Assembly (NCBI RefSeq): GCF_019649055.1
Contig: NW_026570262.1
Coordinates: 1-64,000 of the forward strand
From: Paramacrobiotus metropolitanus
Lineage: Eukaryota > Tardigrada > Eutardigrada > Parachela > Macrobiotidae
DNA length: 64,000 nt
Direction of reading: 5' to 3'
The first letter of the stretch is position 1. The number at the start of each line of letters is the position of its first letter. Below are positions 1 through 9,480 of this stretch, piece by piece. A model generated the notes under the pieces. It ran no database searches and was not told where the DNA came from. It was given only the letters and a program-made list of their open reading frames with translations. The translations under genes were made by a program, and so were the position numbers.

Positions 1-193
1 GAAGAGGAGATGAAGCGGTCAAATCAAAAGCTGAACAATTGGGCCGTGATATGAAAAGCAATTAACGAGCGGAAAGCCAAACAGAAGAAAAAGAAACCGA
101 CCCCTACGGACTTATTGACCCAAAAAAGGCGAACCTGAGGATGCAGCCGAGAAAGAACTTGATCGGATAACTAAAGGACGAGAGAACAAATAA
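1..193 (+). CDS. Gene A, C-terminal tail (partial, frame-broken)
   Basis: The window opens inside a Lys/Glu-rich coding stretch in the same style as genes B and C. A plausible reading ends with EPEDAAEKELDRITKGRENK and a TAA at 191-193. Getting there from base 1 needs frame changes near the A-runs at 54-57 and 124-128, and an in-frame TAA lies at 63-65 in one frame. The start is outside the window. No domain is recognised. The assignment rests on composition, on polarity shared with genes B and C, and on the spacer that follows it, which contains AAAGGTCA. It could be noncoding. Confidence 0.3.
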
Positions 194-319
194 CCACATA
201 GACATAAATAAGGGGTCACAATAAATTAAAAAATAGGAGTCGAAAAGGAAAAAAGAAAGGTCACCACTGTGCAAAAGTTAACCTTTATTGTTTCGTTTTA
301 TAGAAGGTAAGCACAGTTA
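194..319 (+). other. Spacer between gene A and gene B
   Basis: This AT-rich purine-biased spacer of 126 bases contains one exact AAAGGTCA at 256-263. It precedes the ATG of gene B at 320. I see no canonical promoter element. Confidence 0.4.
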
Positions 320-3300
320 ATGGACAGATTGGAACGACAAAACTCGGATAATTCAGACTCGGAAAGTATTGGAAACCCACTAAAAGCATCTACACCTATA
401 AGAATGGAAGGTGAATACGGTTATGACACCTCATATGGTGAAGGATCAACGTCGTCAGTGGAACGGCTCAGAATGAACCTGGAACAAGTCAAGGAGGTTA
501 CTATGGCGGCCAGGGATATTACGTGTATCACGACCCAGGACAGCAGACGAGTTATCAGGACACGGTTAACTGGGTGCACCACGGCTCACCTGCCGGAACC
601 CAGTATTCGGGACAAGTAACGGGCGCCCCGTATCAACCGTATCCAGGATCGTATACCCCACCGATGGGACCACCACAAGTAATGATGGGACCGGCAAGAA
701 TGTTGATGCCGCCACCGCAACAGACCACACCGAGTCGATTTATGGGACATGGTGGATTCAGCGGAACTCCACCACGATCACAAAGGTCATCTCCGATATT
801 ACCGCCTTTTCCGGAGACGGGAGGCTTGTCACTGTCGGATATCGGAGCGCCTCGCATGAGAACACCGCAGCAACTTGAGCGCAACGATCTCACCGAACTC
901 GCCACAGAGAGGAGGAAGACGAGGCGGAAACCGGTTCGATTCACCACGACCGCGAGGCATATTGCCATCACTGGGCCCTAACTTGGACGAAACGGGACCA
1001 GATGGGTTACGGTTGACGCCACCAGGCGAACCTTCAGTACACGAGTACGCGCCGAAACTCCCTTTGGACCTCAGAGAGGATGATGCGCGTTTAAACGTAA
1101 TCGTGGACAAAGCAGAAGAGTTGACAGAAGCGGATGGAACGGCCATTCAGGACTTTAACAGGATGTGCCGTGACCTTACAGAATTCATGAGAGTGGAAGA
1201 CGAACATGGATGGTATGGAAAGTTGATCAGCCTGGAGGCAGTCATCAAACCATGCCACACAGCGTTGAAAGAGAAAACAAAAGCGATAGAAGTCAAGCGC
1301 AAAGAATTAGCGATAAAATTGCATCGATGTGGCAATATCATCCGGCAGTACATGGCAGGCAGTGGCCGCGGATTATCGAGAAGGTTCTGAGATACCTTAA
1401 AGTATTTCCGAAGAGAAAACGATTCCAGCGACCAGCAGCAGGAACATCTAAGCCATTAGTCGAAAAAGCCACTTCGGTGGATGAAATGTCTGACAGTGAC
1501 CTTTGGCAACAAAGAGAAAGATTGATGCCGAATTAACTGAACGAGCAGAAAGGTCACGGGCCAGCTCGACCGCAGGATCAACACGTGGACGGACCAGTTC
1601 GGTTACAGAACCATCTAGCGGAGCCACGAAGAGTGGAAAAAGAGCAAGGTCACCAACGATAAGCCCAAAAGAAACTGACAAGAAAGGGCAGCGAACGAAG
1701 AAGGCCACGTCAGGTAAAGCAACACCAGCTGAGCCGGCAAAGCCACAGGCCCCGATTCCAGTGGGTAGAAAGAGCGCGCCACCCACACCAGCTGGAACAG
1801 AAGGTCAACTTCGATTTCCGAAGTGTAGAAGCTTCACGGCCAAGTACACTGGCGAAGACCATAGAGAACGAAAGGTCACCGCACGAATAGTCGATAAGAA
1901 CACGAACAAAGAGATCGACTCGTATAATCCCCTCGCGGATAGGTCAGTCAAGGATGCCATTGGGAAAGAGTCAAAAACGATAGTCAATGAGGCGCTACAG
2001 TTTATTCCCCCAGAAGAACGTCATAACCCAAGAGTTATCGTTCAGATGATGAAGCACGTGGTATCTAAAGTTGCAACCGAAGAAGATGCATGGATCCGTA
2101 GTGGGCACAGATGATGACCACTTGGCATATACATACACAACGGACGGCAAACTGTTGATCAAAGAGAGAACTCGCTCAAAACCGACGGCGGATCCAGATC
2201 CGAAGAAACGATCGTCAGATGATTATGAGTCGGTCCTGAGATATACAGAGGCGACAAGCAGAAAGGTCACCCTCAGACTTTTCGGTGGTAATGGAGAAGC
2301 TGTGGAAACCATAACTGCAGTGATAGTCGATCCAATAACAGGAGACCCGGTTCCATATGCCCCATGGGATGTATCAGAAGAGAGCGCCCGAAATGCGAAT
2401 CAGGCAGCCATTGAGCAGTTATGGGATCTGATACCTGAAAGCGACCGGACAGATGCCGTGGTTCAAGCGAGTACACTGATCAGCATGATGCGGCATCGAG
2501 CGGAAATCGATGGAGCACATTTCCGACTCACAAGACGAATGGAAGACGGATCGTACAAAACGGTATTTTACGATGCTAAGAAGAACCCTTTGTGGGAGGT
2601 CGCCTCACAGGGACAGCTGACAGAGACACTACATTTGGAAATCCAGCCCCCGGCACAAGAAGGCGGAGCCGGAGAGACGGAAGAGGCGCAGGGCACGTCG
2701 GCAAATGTAACTGAAACAGGAGGGGCCAGACGTTCGCTACAAAGAGTATTTGAGATTGCCCAAGGAAGTCATGAGCACCTTCAGTGTGATGAACCAAACT
2801 GTGCCCATTGTAATCCACCTGGTGACGACGAACCAGAGTCGGAAGACGAGGACCCACCTGAGGAAGAAGGCTCAGACGAAGAAACGGCCGATAAGCATAA
2901 AAAGCCCTTAAAGGTCAAGCCCTCAAAAGTCAAACCGAGGAAAGCGCCCAGATTGGAAGAGGCCATGAACCGTGACAAGGTTAAGAAAGGCGATTTCTCA
3001 AGAAACGACGGAGGAAGAAGAGAAGAAGAAACGACAGGAGGAAGAAGATAAGAAGAAGAAGAGCGGTGACGAAAGCGATAGCACAAGCACCGGGAAGAAG
3101 AAAAGAGATGAACCAGCGTCGCATGATGTCGAGATATTGGACGAGTCAGTTGGCGAAGTTGAAGAAAGGTCATCGACACCTACGAAGTCAAAGAAAGTTA
3201 TTCAATCGGCTACAGCAGAGCCATCAAAACTCAAAGGAAAGGTCATAGCGGTGAAACAAGCTGTCCCCATTGTCATTTCCGCATCCACGCCAAAGGAGCG

Positions 3301-5217
3301 CAAGGACAAACAGATTCGCGAAAAAGCGAAACGGGAGACGTCGCGTGAATCGGAGGCATCGGAAGTGAGCCTTCCAAGCACTTCGACGGTCAGTGCAAGG
3401 TCACATACAGATTCGAAAACGACACGATCAAGGACTACTGAGCCAAGAAGCTTAGCGGAGGCCTTGGATAAAGGGCAAAAAGCAAAGAGCGAGCCCGTTA
3501 AGACGAAAGGAAAGGTCAAAACAGCCATGAAAGTTGATGCAATGGCAATGATCAATTACGCTGAACCAGATGGAGAGAGCGAATTGGACTTTACAGAGGA
3601 TGAAGAATTTGATGGTCCAGATGATGATAATTTGAACACGGTCGATGAAATAATCAAAGCGTATAACGGAGCGGAGAAGAATTTCACACGAATAAGAACA
3701 GCATCGGTGACATCCAAATTTAAATCAGGCCTGAAGACGTATTTGAAGAAACAACATCGTAGCTTCACTAAACAAAAGTTCGACGTCGTATTGGAATTCG
3801 CGCGGAACGCAGGAAAACTTATACAGAAGCACCCGAGTTTCTCGTATGAGGCCAAGTTGTTCAGACCAGCTAGTTCGGATAAGGCGCTGACAACCCCGAA
3901 TGAAGCGGTCCCAATGCGAGTAGAAAGGGCAATCGCGGGAATGACAAGCCCATTAGGGTCAACGAGTCACCGGATTAGCCAATACATCAACGCAGTTTGG
4001 AACGACGGAAATGGAATGATAAAGGAGATCGACACGGCAACCGAACGCGTATTGCCAAAGTTGATTAAACAGAACGTCCTTGCCACGACAAATGCACATA
4101 AAGGACACCCGATCCGATACACGAGAGTCGGTCTAATACCACCGGAAAGACAGATCCACTGTAATATGTCCGACAGTCAGGACATGGAAAAGGTCACAGT
4201 TTCATCGAAGACAAAAGGCCCAATGGATTCGGAATCGGAAAGCGACGACGGCGCTACTATAACGGCTCCTTCTGGACTTACGACAGAAAAAGATGAACAG
4301 ACGAAAGGTCCGAAGACATCTGAAACTACCGCAGAAGTTCAACCGAAAGGTCATGAAGCTTCAGACAAACGGGAGAAAGAAAAGGTCATGCTCCCGATGG
4401 ATAAGGCAGCGGCAGAAGCTGAAGCGGATTCGGCGCGCCAGGTGTTTCACAAATCACTGTTCATACCATTAAAGGACGTCTTTGAGAAGGAACGATCGAA
4501 GTCGGTCGGCGATTTAAAAGGTCAAGAGACTTTGCCACAGGAGGAGAAGAAGACAGCCGAACCGAAATCGGCGGGGTCATCATCAGGATCACTGGCAAAG
4601 CTGAGGATCGACGAGACAGTGACGGCTGACCCAACGGACTCGACATCCTCCCAGAAAAGTAGCGGTACACCGGCAAAGGAGGCTACAGATTACATGTTAG
4701 GGCCGGCATTGGACGTGAATAATCGTACATGGAACGAAGTCCAAGCTGCACTCCAGATTATTCGGGAAAAAGAAATGCTTGGGACAGACCTGAAAAGACA
4801 AGTGGCGATAAATACGAACGGAAGGTCGTCACTTAACATGACTGAACGAGTCTTGAAACGAGCTTATAAGGAAGGAAAGTTGGGATGTAAATATAACAAG
4901 GACAACAAAGTCGTCTACTACCTTCCGAAACAGGGCACGGAACGAACGCCCAGACTGAAAATGGAACTGGAGGCCTGGAAGATAGCCATCACAGATGTAG
5001 TTTGGACGCCATTGGCGGTACCAATGGAGCGTCATGGAATGACCTTTCAAACTTCATGGCCGTCAATTACGAATTGGGAGATTTGAATATTGAAAGCGAT
5101 AAAGAGTGGATTAAGAATGCCGTTGAAGCCTTGATCGCGGACGAAGTGCTTCATATTAAGCCAGATGGCCGAATCGATTTCAAGCCGTATAAACCATCGA
5201 TGAAAGAATCCGAGTGA
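320..5217 (+). CDS. Gene B: large charged protein with three winged-helix/H15-like domains; seven frame changes
   Basis: The reading starts at ATG 320 and passes through overlapping frames, changing near 490, 870, 1380, 1500, 2107, 2990 and 5000, to a TGA at 5215-5217. In order it has a Gly/Tyr/Pro/Gln-rich N-terminus (about 480-860), a helical segment (about 1080-1370), then two tandem related domains of about 110 residues (about 1800-2160 and 2240-2610). A long Glu/Lys/Ser low-complexity region follows. Three segments with linker-histone-like layout come next: about 3905-4140 (GSTSHRISQYINAVW), 4718-4930 and 5000-5200 (GASWNDLSNFMAVNY followed by VEALIADEVLHI). Domain continuity across the changes at 2107 and 5000 argues for recent indels or consensus errors over splicing. 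I infer a DNA- or chromatin-binding protein. I cannot name a family for the whole protein, and the H15 resemblance is by eye. Confidence 0.6.
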
Positions 5218-5555
5218 ACTAATATAGTGTAATATGCAGCGAGTAATGAACCCTGCATATTACAGAAAAAGCATAAAACAGTTTAAAACGAAAGCGAAAA
5301 GTGTTACGAAAGGTCAACTGAAAGCAGTACTAGGACTAATAGAAAAGGTCACAGTAGTCAGAAAGTGCTGATAACGTGAGAAAGGTCACCACGTTACAGT
5401 GATAGAAAAGGCAGCAGGAGCTAGGAAAGTCTCAGCTCAGTAACGGAATAGGCGTAAAAATGATAGAAAAGCCTTGATATGGATAGGAAATGGAAGGATT
5501 AACGTGGAAAAGTTAATATGACGGATTGTTTTATAATTACAGATTGAAGCGGAAA
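5218..5555 (+). other. Structured spacer between genes B and C
   Basis: This 338-base spacer is built mostly of small stem-loops. Three exact AAAGGTCA copies lie here (5309, 5344, 5381). Two sit in the loops of perfect stems: GACTA/TAGTC at 5334-5359, and TAACGTG/CACGTTA at 5372-5396 with the 11-base loop AGAAAGGTCAC. A related loop AGGAAAGTCTC sits between GAGCT and AGCTC near 5420-5440, and TTAAC/GTTAA flanks a short loop near 5500-5517. No ORF is credible in the spacer. Confidence 0.6.
5229..5263 (+). other. Hairpin just after the gene B stop codon
   Basis: A perfect 11-bp stem, GTAATATGCAG with CTGCATATTAC, encloses a 13-base loop. It starts 12 bases after the TGA of gene B. A comparable stem overlaps the stop of gene C, so it may be a 3'-end processing or transcript-end signal of this unit. 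Confidence 0.7.
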
Positions 5556-8317
5556 ATGGCACAGAAAGGTCAAACCACTCCTAAACGCACGGGAACGGCG
5601 GCAGACATCGATCGGTTTACGGGCTACAATCCAAAGTGTCCGGACTGTCTACGTAATAACAAAAAGGTTGATAAGAAATTTCCGTGCTACGCATGCATTC
5701 ACAAGCTGGATGACCCACATATTGTCGCACTTGTTGGAGTCTCGGAAGCCAAACGCGGGAACCTGGATGTCTTCCGCAATCTGATAAGCGCAAGGAACTA
5801 CGGCAGCATCCCAGTGGAAGAGCGAATGCTACTCGAGGATCGCTACCGGGAAGCGATCCGGAACAACGAACCTGGTTGGGATGACACCTTGGAGCCGTTG
5901 AAGTGTCCACATACGGACGCGTATCGGAAGAAATTCGCAGAGGACCAGGAAAAGATGCGAGTTCAGCAAATGGAAGACGAACTCCGCGCGAAAATTAATG
6001 CGGAAAATAAGAAGGCAAGCGAACAGGCCGCACGAGAGGCGTTGCCCAGTACGTCGGGTTTAGCTGCACCCACGGGCATGGCCAGCCTTAATGAAGACGA
6101 AATGCAACTCGTACGGCAGTCGCTTATCATTCAAATTGAAACGTTAACGAAGGATCCAGCTGCTATGTCAGACGAGATATTCAAAATGCTGTTGCGGGAG
6201 AAGAAACGACTGCAAGACGGGTTCGCGCCGGCACCATACATAAAGAAGGAAGTCGAAAGACGTATGGATGACCTACGTAAATCTCGCCGAACCGAAAGCG
6301 ATGTGCTGCAAGCACTCAGAAGCTTCAAACGGGATGAAGGCTTCATACGGCCACGGTCGCCTCCGCATAGAGAAAGGTCACGCGGACATTCACGTGAACA
6401 TGAACGGATTTCTGAAAGACGGAGCGAAAGGTCACGTGAACACTCTCGTGAAAGGACACGTGACTACCACCGTGAAAGGTCACGCGAACGTTCCTGCGAC
6501 AGGGATTACCGCGGCGGAAGAGGATGGGTACGCCACGGCGATGAAGTAACAGAGATGAGCATTCAGAGGAAGATCGACACAACGAAGTTACTGGCAGCGA
6601 CCAGAGAACGTGAAGACAAACGGCGTGCGGAGACATTCCGTACAGAACCTGAAAAGGAAGGACATCAGGTGCCGACGGAAGTTGCTTTCCGTAATCGTAA
6701 CGTCAGGATGTCAACACCCGAAAGGTCATCATGGGATAAAAGACGCGAACATACGCGAAATCGAACGCCTGACCCACGCGATAAAAGATGGCAACAGAGG
6801 GCTGCATTCTACGCGACCTTTGACTCGGGCGCAAATAAAAGGTCATCAAGCACTGAACGGGAAGATTCACCCCCAAAGTATCAGCGGGTGGAGTCAGTGG
6901 TTCATGTAGTGGATCCCATCGCGAGTACCGTACAAGAAGATGACGCGATGGAAGGCACTGGCTCAGTTGTCGAAACCACGTCTCAAGAGAATGTGACTCA
7001 CCGACGAAATGTAATCTTGGATAGTGACCTTCAACCGGCTTCATCGACGAGTAATGAACCGTCGCAGCCAGCATCAGCAGACCGACGCGAACTGGAAGGT
7101 CAAGGCGAACCGGATAATCGTCGCCAAGGGAATCAGCGATTAAACTCCAGATTTAATAACCGACAACCAGAAAGTATTGACATGGAATATAAGACGACTG
7201 ATATCGATGAGCAAACGGTCGAAATTTGTCGATACTTTGGACTTGAGCCGGATTCGGTTGAAGCCAACAAAATTGGCACAATTCTGAGACAGTTGAGCCA
7301 ATTCCTACTTGACTCGGGTTATGCGAGAGAGATTAAACAAGGAGTGGAACAAGGACTTTTCCGTCGGTTATTCATTCCTCGCGACTCCGCGCGAGATTGT
7401 TATCTCCCCATCCGACGAAACGGATTACACAGTTTGTTGGATTTGAGTTTATTGGATGTGCCATTGGACACGACTGACCCAGTCGGTACGACACCCTGGT
7501 ACACAGACTACGATGAACGACAGGAATATGTGGCTCAGTTCGTTTTACGACACGTGAATCCGGCCTTCAAGTTGCTCTCGCAGCTGAGCATCGATTGGAC
7601 TACAAGTGTGGACCCGAAAGACTATGCCGCAAAAGGATGGGGCAAAAGGTCTTCGCCGCGAGACTGGCACATTATAAGACACAAAATCAATTGGTGTCTA
7701 ATACAATGAAGGACGATATCCCGGCATTTTTCCGGCCTCATGTCGTTAAGTTGGGAGAACCTATGGAACATGTCGGCATAGCCCACACGGCTCGGAAAGC
7801 GTTGAAGAAGTGTAGAACACGAATGGAGAAAGGCAATCTTACAGCGCGCCATGCCTCCCAAGTCGAAGAGCGGATCAACCGGATTAAAGATACCATGGGA
7901 AGTGACTACGTCGAACCAGTGGACGGAGTAGACCTTTACGTTAACGAATTTCTGGTCAATAAAGGCGACCGACGCCCAGAACGCGCTCCTAATCAAATGG
8001 GACGACGCGGCATCCGAAACCAACAGCTTCGGGATAATCTCGCCGACGTGCAGCGTCGATTGGCGGATGACCCTAATAACCGAAGACTACGGTTAGAAGA
8101 ACACGATGCACGCCATAAAGTGGAGGCGATTAAGAGAAGCCGCCAAGGGAAAGGTCGCGGTCAGCGAGAAGTTGATCCGGAAAAGGTCATGGCGGTTGAT
8201 TCAACAGAACCAGTCGACCGAACATCTGACCGTAATCAACCGGAAAGCACTAAGAAACGTCCGCCGAGAGAGACGGCGAAGATGATTCAAATGAAATGGA
8301 ATAGTGTTGGTCGTTAG
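5556..8317 (+). CDS. Gene C: zinc-ribbon-like, RS-repeat protein of unknown function; one frame change
   Basis: I take ATG 5556 (MAQKGQ) as start because the open frame extends upstream only to a non-ATG codon. Near the N-terminus is a Cys pattern, C28-x2-C31-x12-C44-x2-C47, suggesting a zinc ribbon. A charged helical region follows, then an Arg/Ser/His/Glu repeat (about residues 260-325, nt 6340-6530) like the RS regions of RNA-binding proteins. Three exact AAAGGTCA sites lie in that repeat. After another low-complexity stretch comes a more globular C-terminal part (about 7180-7640). Near 7625-7645, beside A- and G-runs, the frame changes and continues to the TAG at 8315-8317 with a basic tail. 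I recognise no enzyme motif. RNA or nucleoprotein binding is a composition-based inference only. Confidence 0.6.
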
Positions 8318-8329
8318 GATCACACTATT
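8300..8329 (+). other. Hairpin overlapping the gene C stop codon
   Basis: AATAGTGT at 8300-8307 pairs perfectly with ACACTATT at 8322-8329. The stop codon TAG (8315-8317) lies in the loop. This parallels the stem just downstream of gene B. Confidence 0.65.
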
Positions 8330-8480
8330 AAAAGGACGTCTACGGCATTTGTCGGTACGTCACAAAAATGAAAAATGGTGTTGTATATGAGGGCGATATG
8401 ACTTGTCTACATAAACTGTATTTGTGTATTTGTTGTTTTCAGCGTTTATAGCACAGAACCGCAAAGGATAAAGAAATCAT
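8330..8480 (+). other. Unassigned spacer after gene C
   Basis: I see no ORF, motif copy or strong hairpin here. It leads into the stem-loop array. Confidence 0.4.
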
Positions 8481-8960
8481 GTGGAGCATCGATTGGGGTT
8501 AAAATTGATTCGGTCTATAATGCCGGCCCCAAGGGAGTAGTTACGGCAGTTAGCCGGCTCTCCTCCTTAAGCGACTCAGTGTTACAAATCGGCAAGAGAA
8601 ACTACGGTAACCAAGCCGGATCTCTTGAAGACAAAAGGGGGCCACAAGCGGCGAAAAAGAGAAAGACAACAGGTGGAAATATTAATGGGGTTGAAATTGA
8701 TTCGGTCTATTAGCCGGCCCCATCGGAGATGCTACGGTAAACATGCCGGCAATCTCTTTAATCGACTCAGTGTCAAAATTTAACGAGAGAAATAACGGTA
8801 ATCAAGCCGGATCTCTCGTACGGAAGCTGGGCCACAAGCGGCGAACAAGAGTAAAAGATTTAATGTGGAAGCGTCATGGGGTAAACTCAATGCGGTAACT
8901 AGCCGGCCCCATCAGAGATGCTACGGTAAACTTTGCCGGCACTCTGGCCGCTCGAGGCAT
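8481..8960 (+). repeat. Tandem array of CGGT/GCCGG stem-loops (period about 192 bp, 2.5 units)
   Basis: GGGG...GCCGGCCCC hairpins recur with their 5' arms at 8495, 8687 and 8878 (spacing 192 and 191). Each unit also holds hairpins in which an outer stem encloses CGGT, about 6-8 bases, then GCCGG. CGGT can pair with GCCG to form a second inner helix. The clearest is CGAGAGA (8784-8790), CGGT (8796-8799), GCCG (8806-8809), TCTCTCG (8812-8818). Outer stems differ between hairpins while the CGGT...GCCGG core stays constant. GGCCACAAGCGGCG and CGACTCAGTGT also recur in the first two units. This is the pattern of a repeated structured RNA or a protein-binding stem array. It is not coding. Confidence 0.75.
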
Positions 8961-9480
8961 ACTGAAGTTGGATGTGCGACAGAAAGGTCAAACTGCAAAT
9001 TTTACCAGGGAGGCAAGCGAAGAAGTGCTTGAAAGCCGCAGAAAATTGGCTAAGTCCCTCCATGGCCTTTAATGGAAGTTTTGACGAGTGGGATGACCTT
9101 TGGGATCATCAATTGCCCAACAGAGTCACCATAATGGAATTCAAGTCGCATGACCTTTGGGATCATTAACCCAAATTGAGTCGCACATCTCAACGGATTG
9201 TCTTAACAAAGGATGACCTTTACTAGGGAGGAAGCGAACTACGCTTGTCTTCATTGACGTCCCTCCATGACCTTTATGGATCTCATTTTGAAGTCGTACA
9301 ATTGATACGCACCATATTCCAAAGATGAAGCAGTATTCCTAAGTCGTACTTGATACGCACCCGATTCTCAAAGCGGATTGTGATGGAAGTCGCATTATGG
9401 ATGCGCGAAGTTGCTCAACGGAGCGGAATGGGCCAAAGTGCGGAAAACGGTGGACAGGACCTGTGACCTATACGAGTCAG
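8961..9480. other. Structured tail with reversed TGACCTTT motifs
   Basis: After one last forward AAAGGTCA (8983) the motif switches strand: TGACCTTT occurs at 9094, 9151, 9214 and 9268. Two related subunits are visible, GGGAGG...CCCTCC at about 9009-9060 and again at about 9226-9257, each followed by a variant of CATGACCTTTATGG. AAGTCG(T/C)A...ATACGCACC phrases repeat between 9290 and 9400. No protein is supported; a 65-codon ORF at 8972 looks incidental. Confidence 0.55.

Larger units (their letters stand above)
256..9275. repeat. Dispersed AAAGGTCA motif cluster
   Basis: Exact plus-strand AAAGGTCA starts at 256, 1549, 1871, 2262, 2910, 3165, 3238, 3511, 4189, 4346, 4381, 4517, 5309, 5344, 5381, 5565, 6373, 6427, 6475, 6721, 6838, 8182 and 8983. 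The reverse complement TGACCTTT starts at 1497, 5040, 9094, 9151, 9214 and 9268. One-mismatch forms lie at 1645, 1800, 3396, 4304, 4820, 7093, 7644 and 8151. That is 29 exact sites in about 9 kb, where roughly 0.3 are expected by chance. Inside ORFs the motif is read in all three phases, as K-G-H/Q, E-R-S and K-V, so it is maintained at nucleotide level and is not a peptide repeat. I noticed only a handful in the other 54 kb (26023, 26034 and 58551 among them). Confidence 0.9.

Noticed and set aside
633-3179. Several minus-strand ORFs of 90-130 codons opposite gene B
   Set aside because: They are shadows of the plus-strand coding sequence, with Ser/Leu-rich composition mirroring GAA/AAA codons, and no domain or splice context.
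6340-6530. Peptide repeat in gene C as the reason for the motif repeats
   Set aside because: The RS repeat explains three sites there, but the motif is equally present in spacers and in other phases elsewhere.
8481-8960. CRISPR array
   Set aside because: Period of 192 bp with internally structured, mostly conserved units and no short identical repeat separated by unique spacers; the DNA is eukaryotic.
256-9275. AAAGGTCA as nuclear-receptor half-sites controlling ordinary host genes
   Set aside because: The sequence fits a receptor half-site, but about 29 copies spread through coding sequence in every phase are not how promoters or enhancers are built. I keep a different binding role open.
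1-9480. An LTR retrotransposon, Polinton or integrated known virus
   Set aside because: No long terminal repeats, reverse transcriptase, integrase, protease, polymerase or capsid signature is visible. The region may start outside the window, so this is not final.
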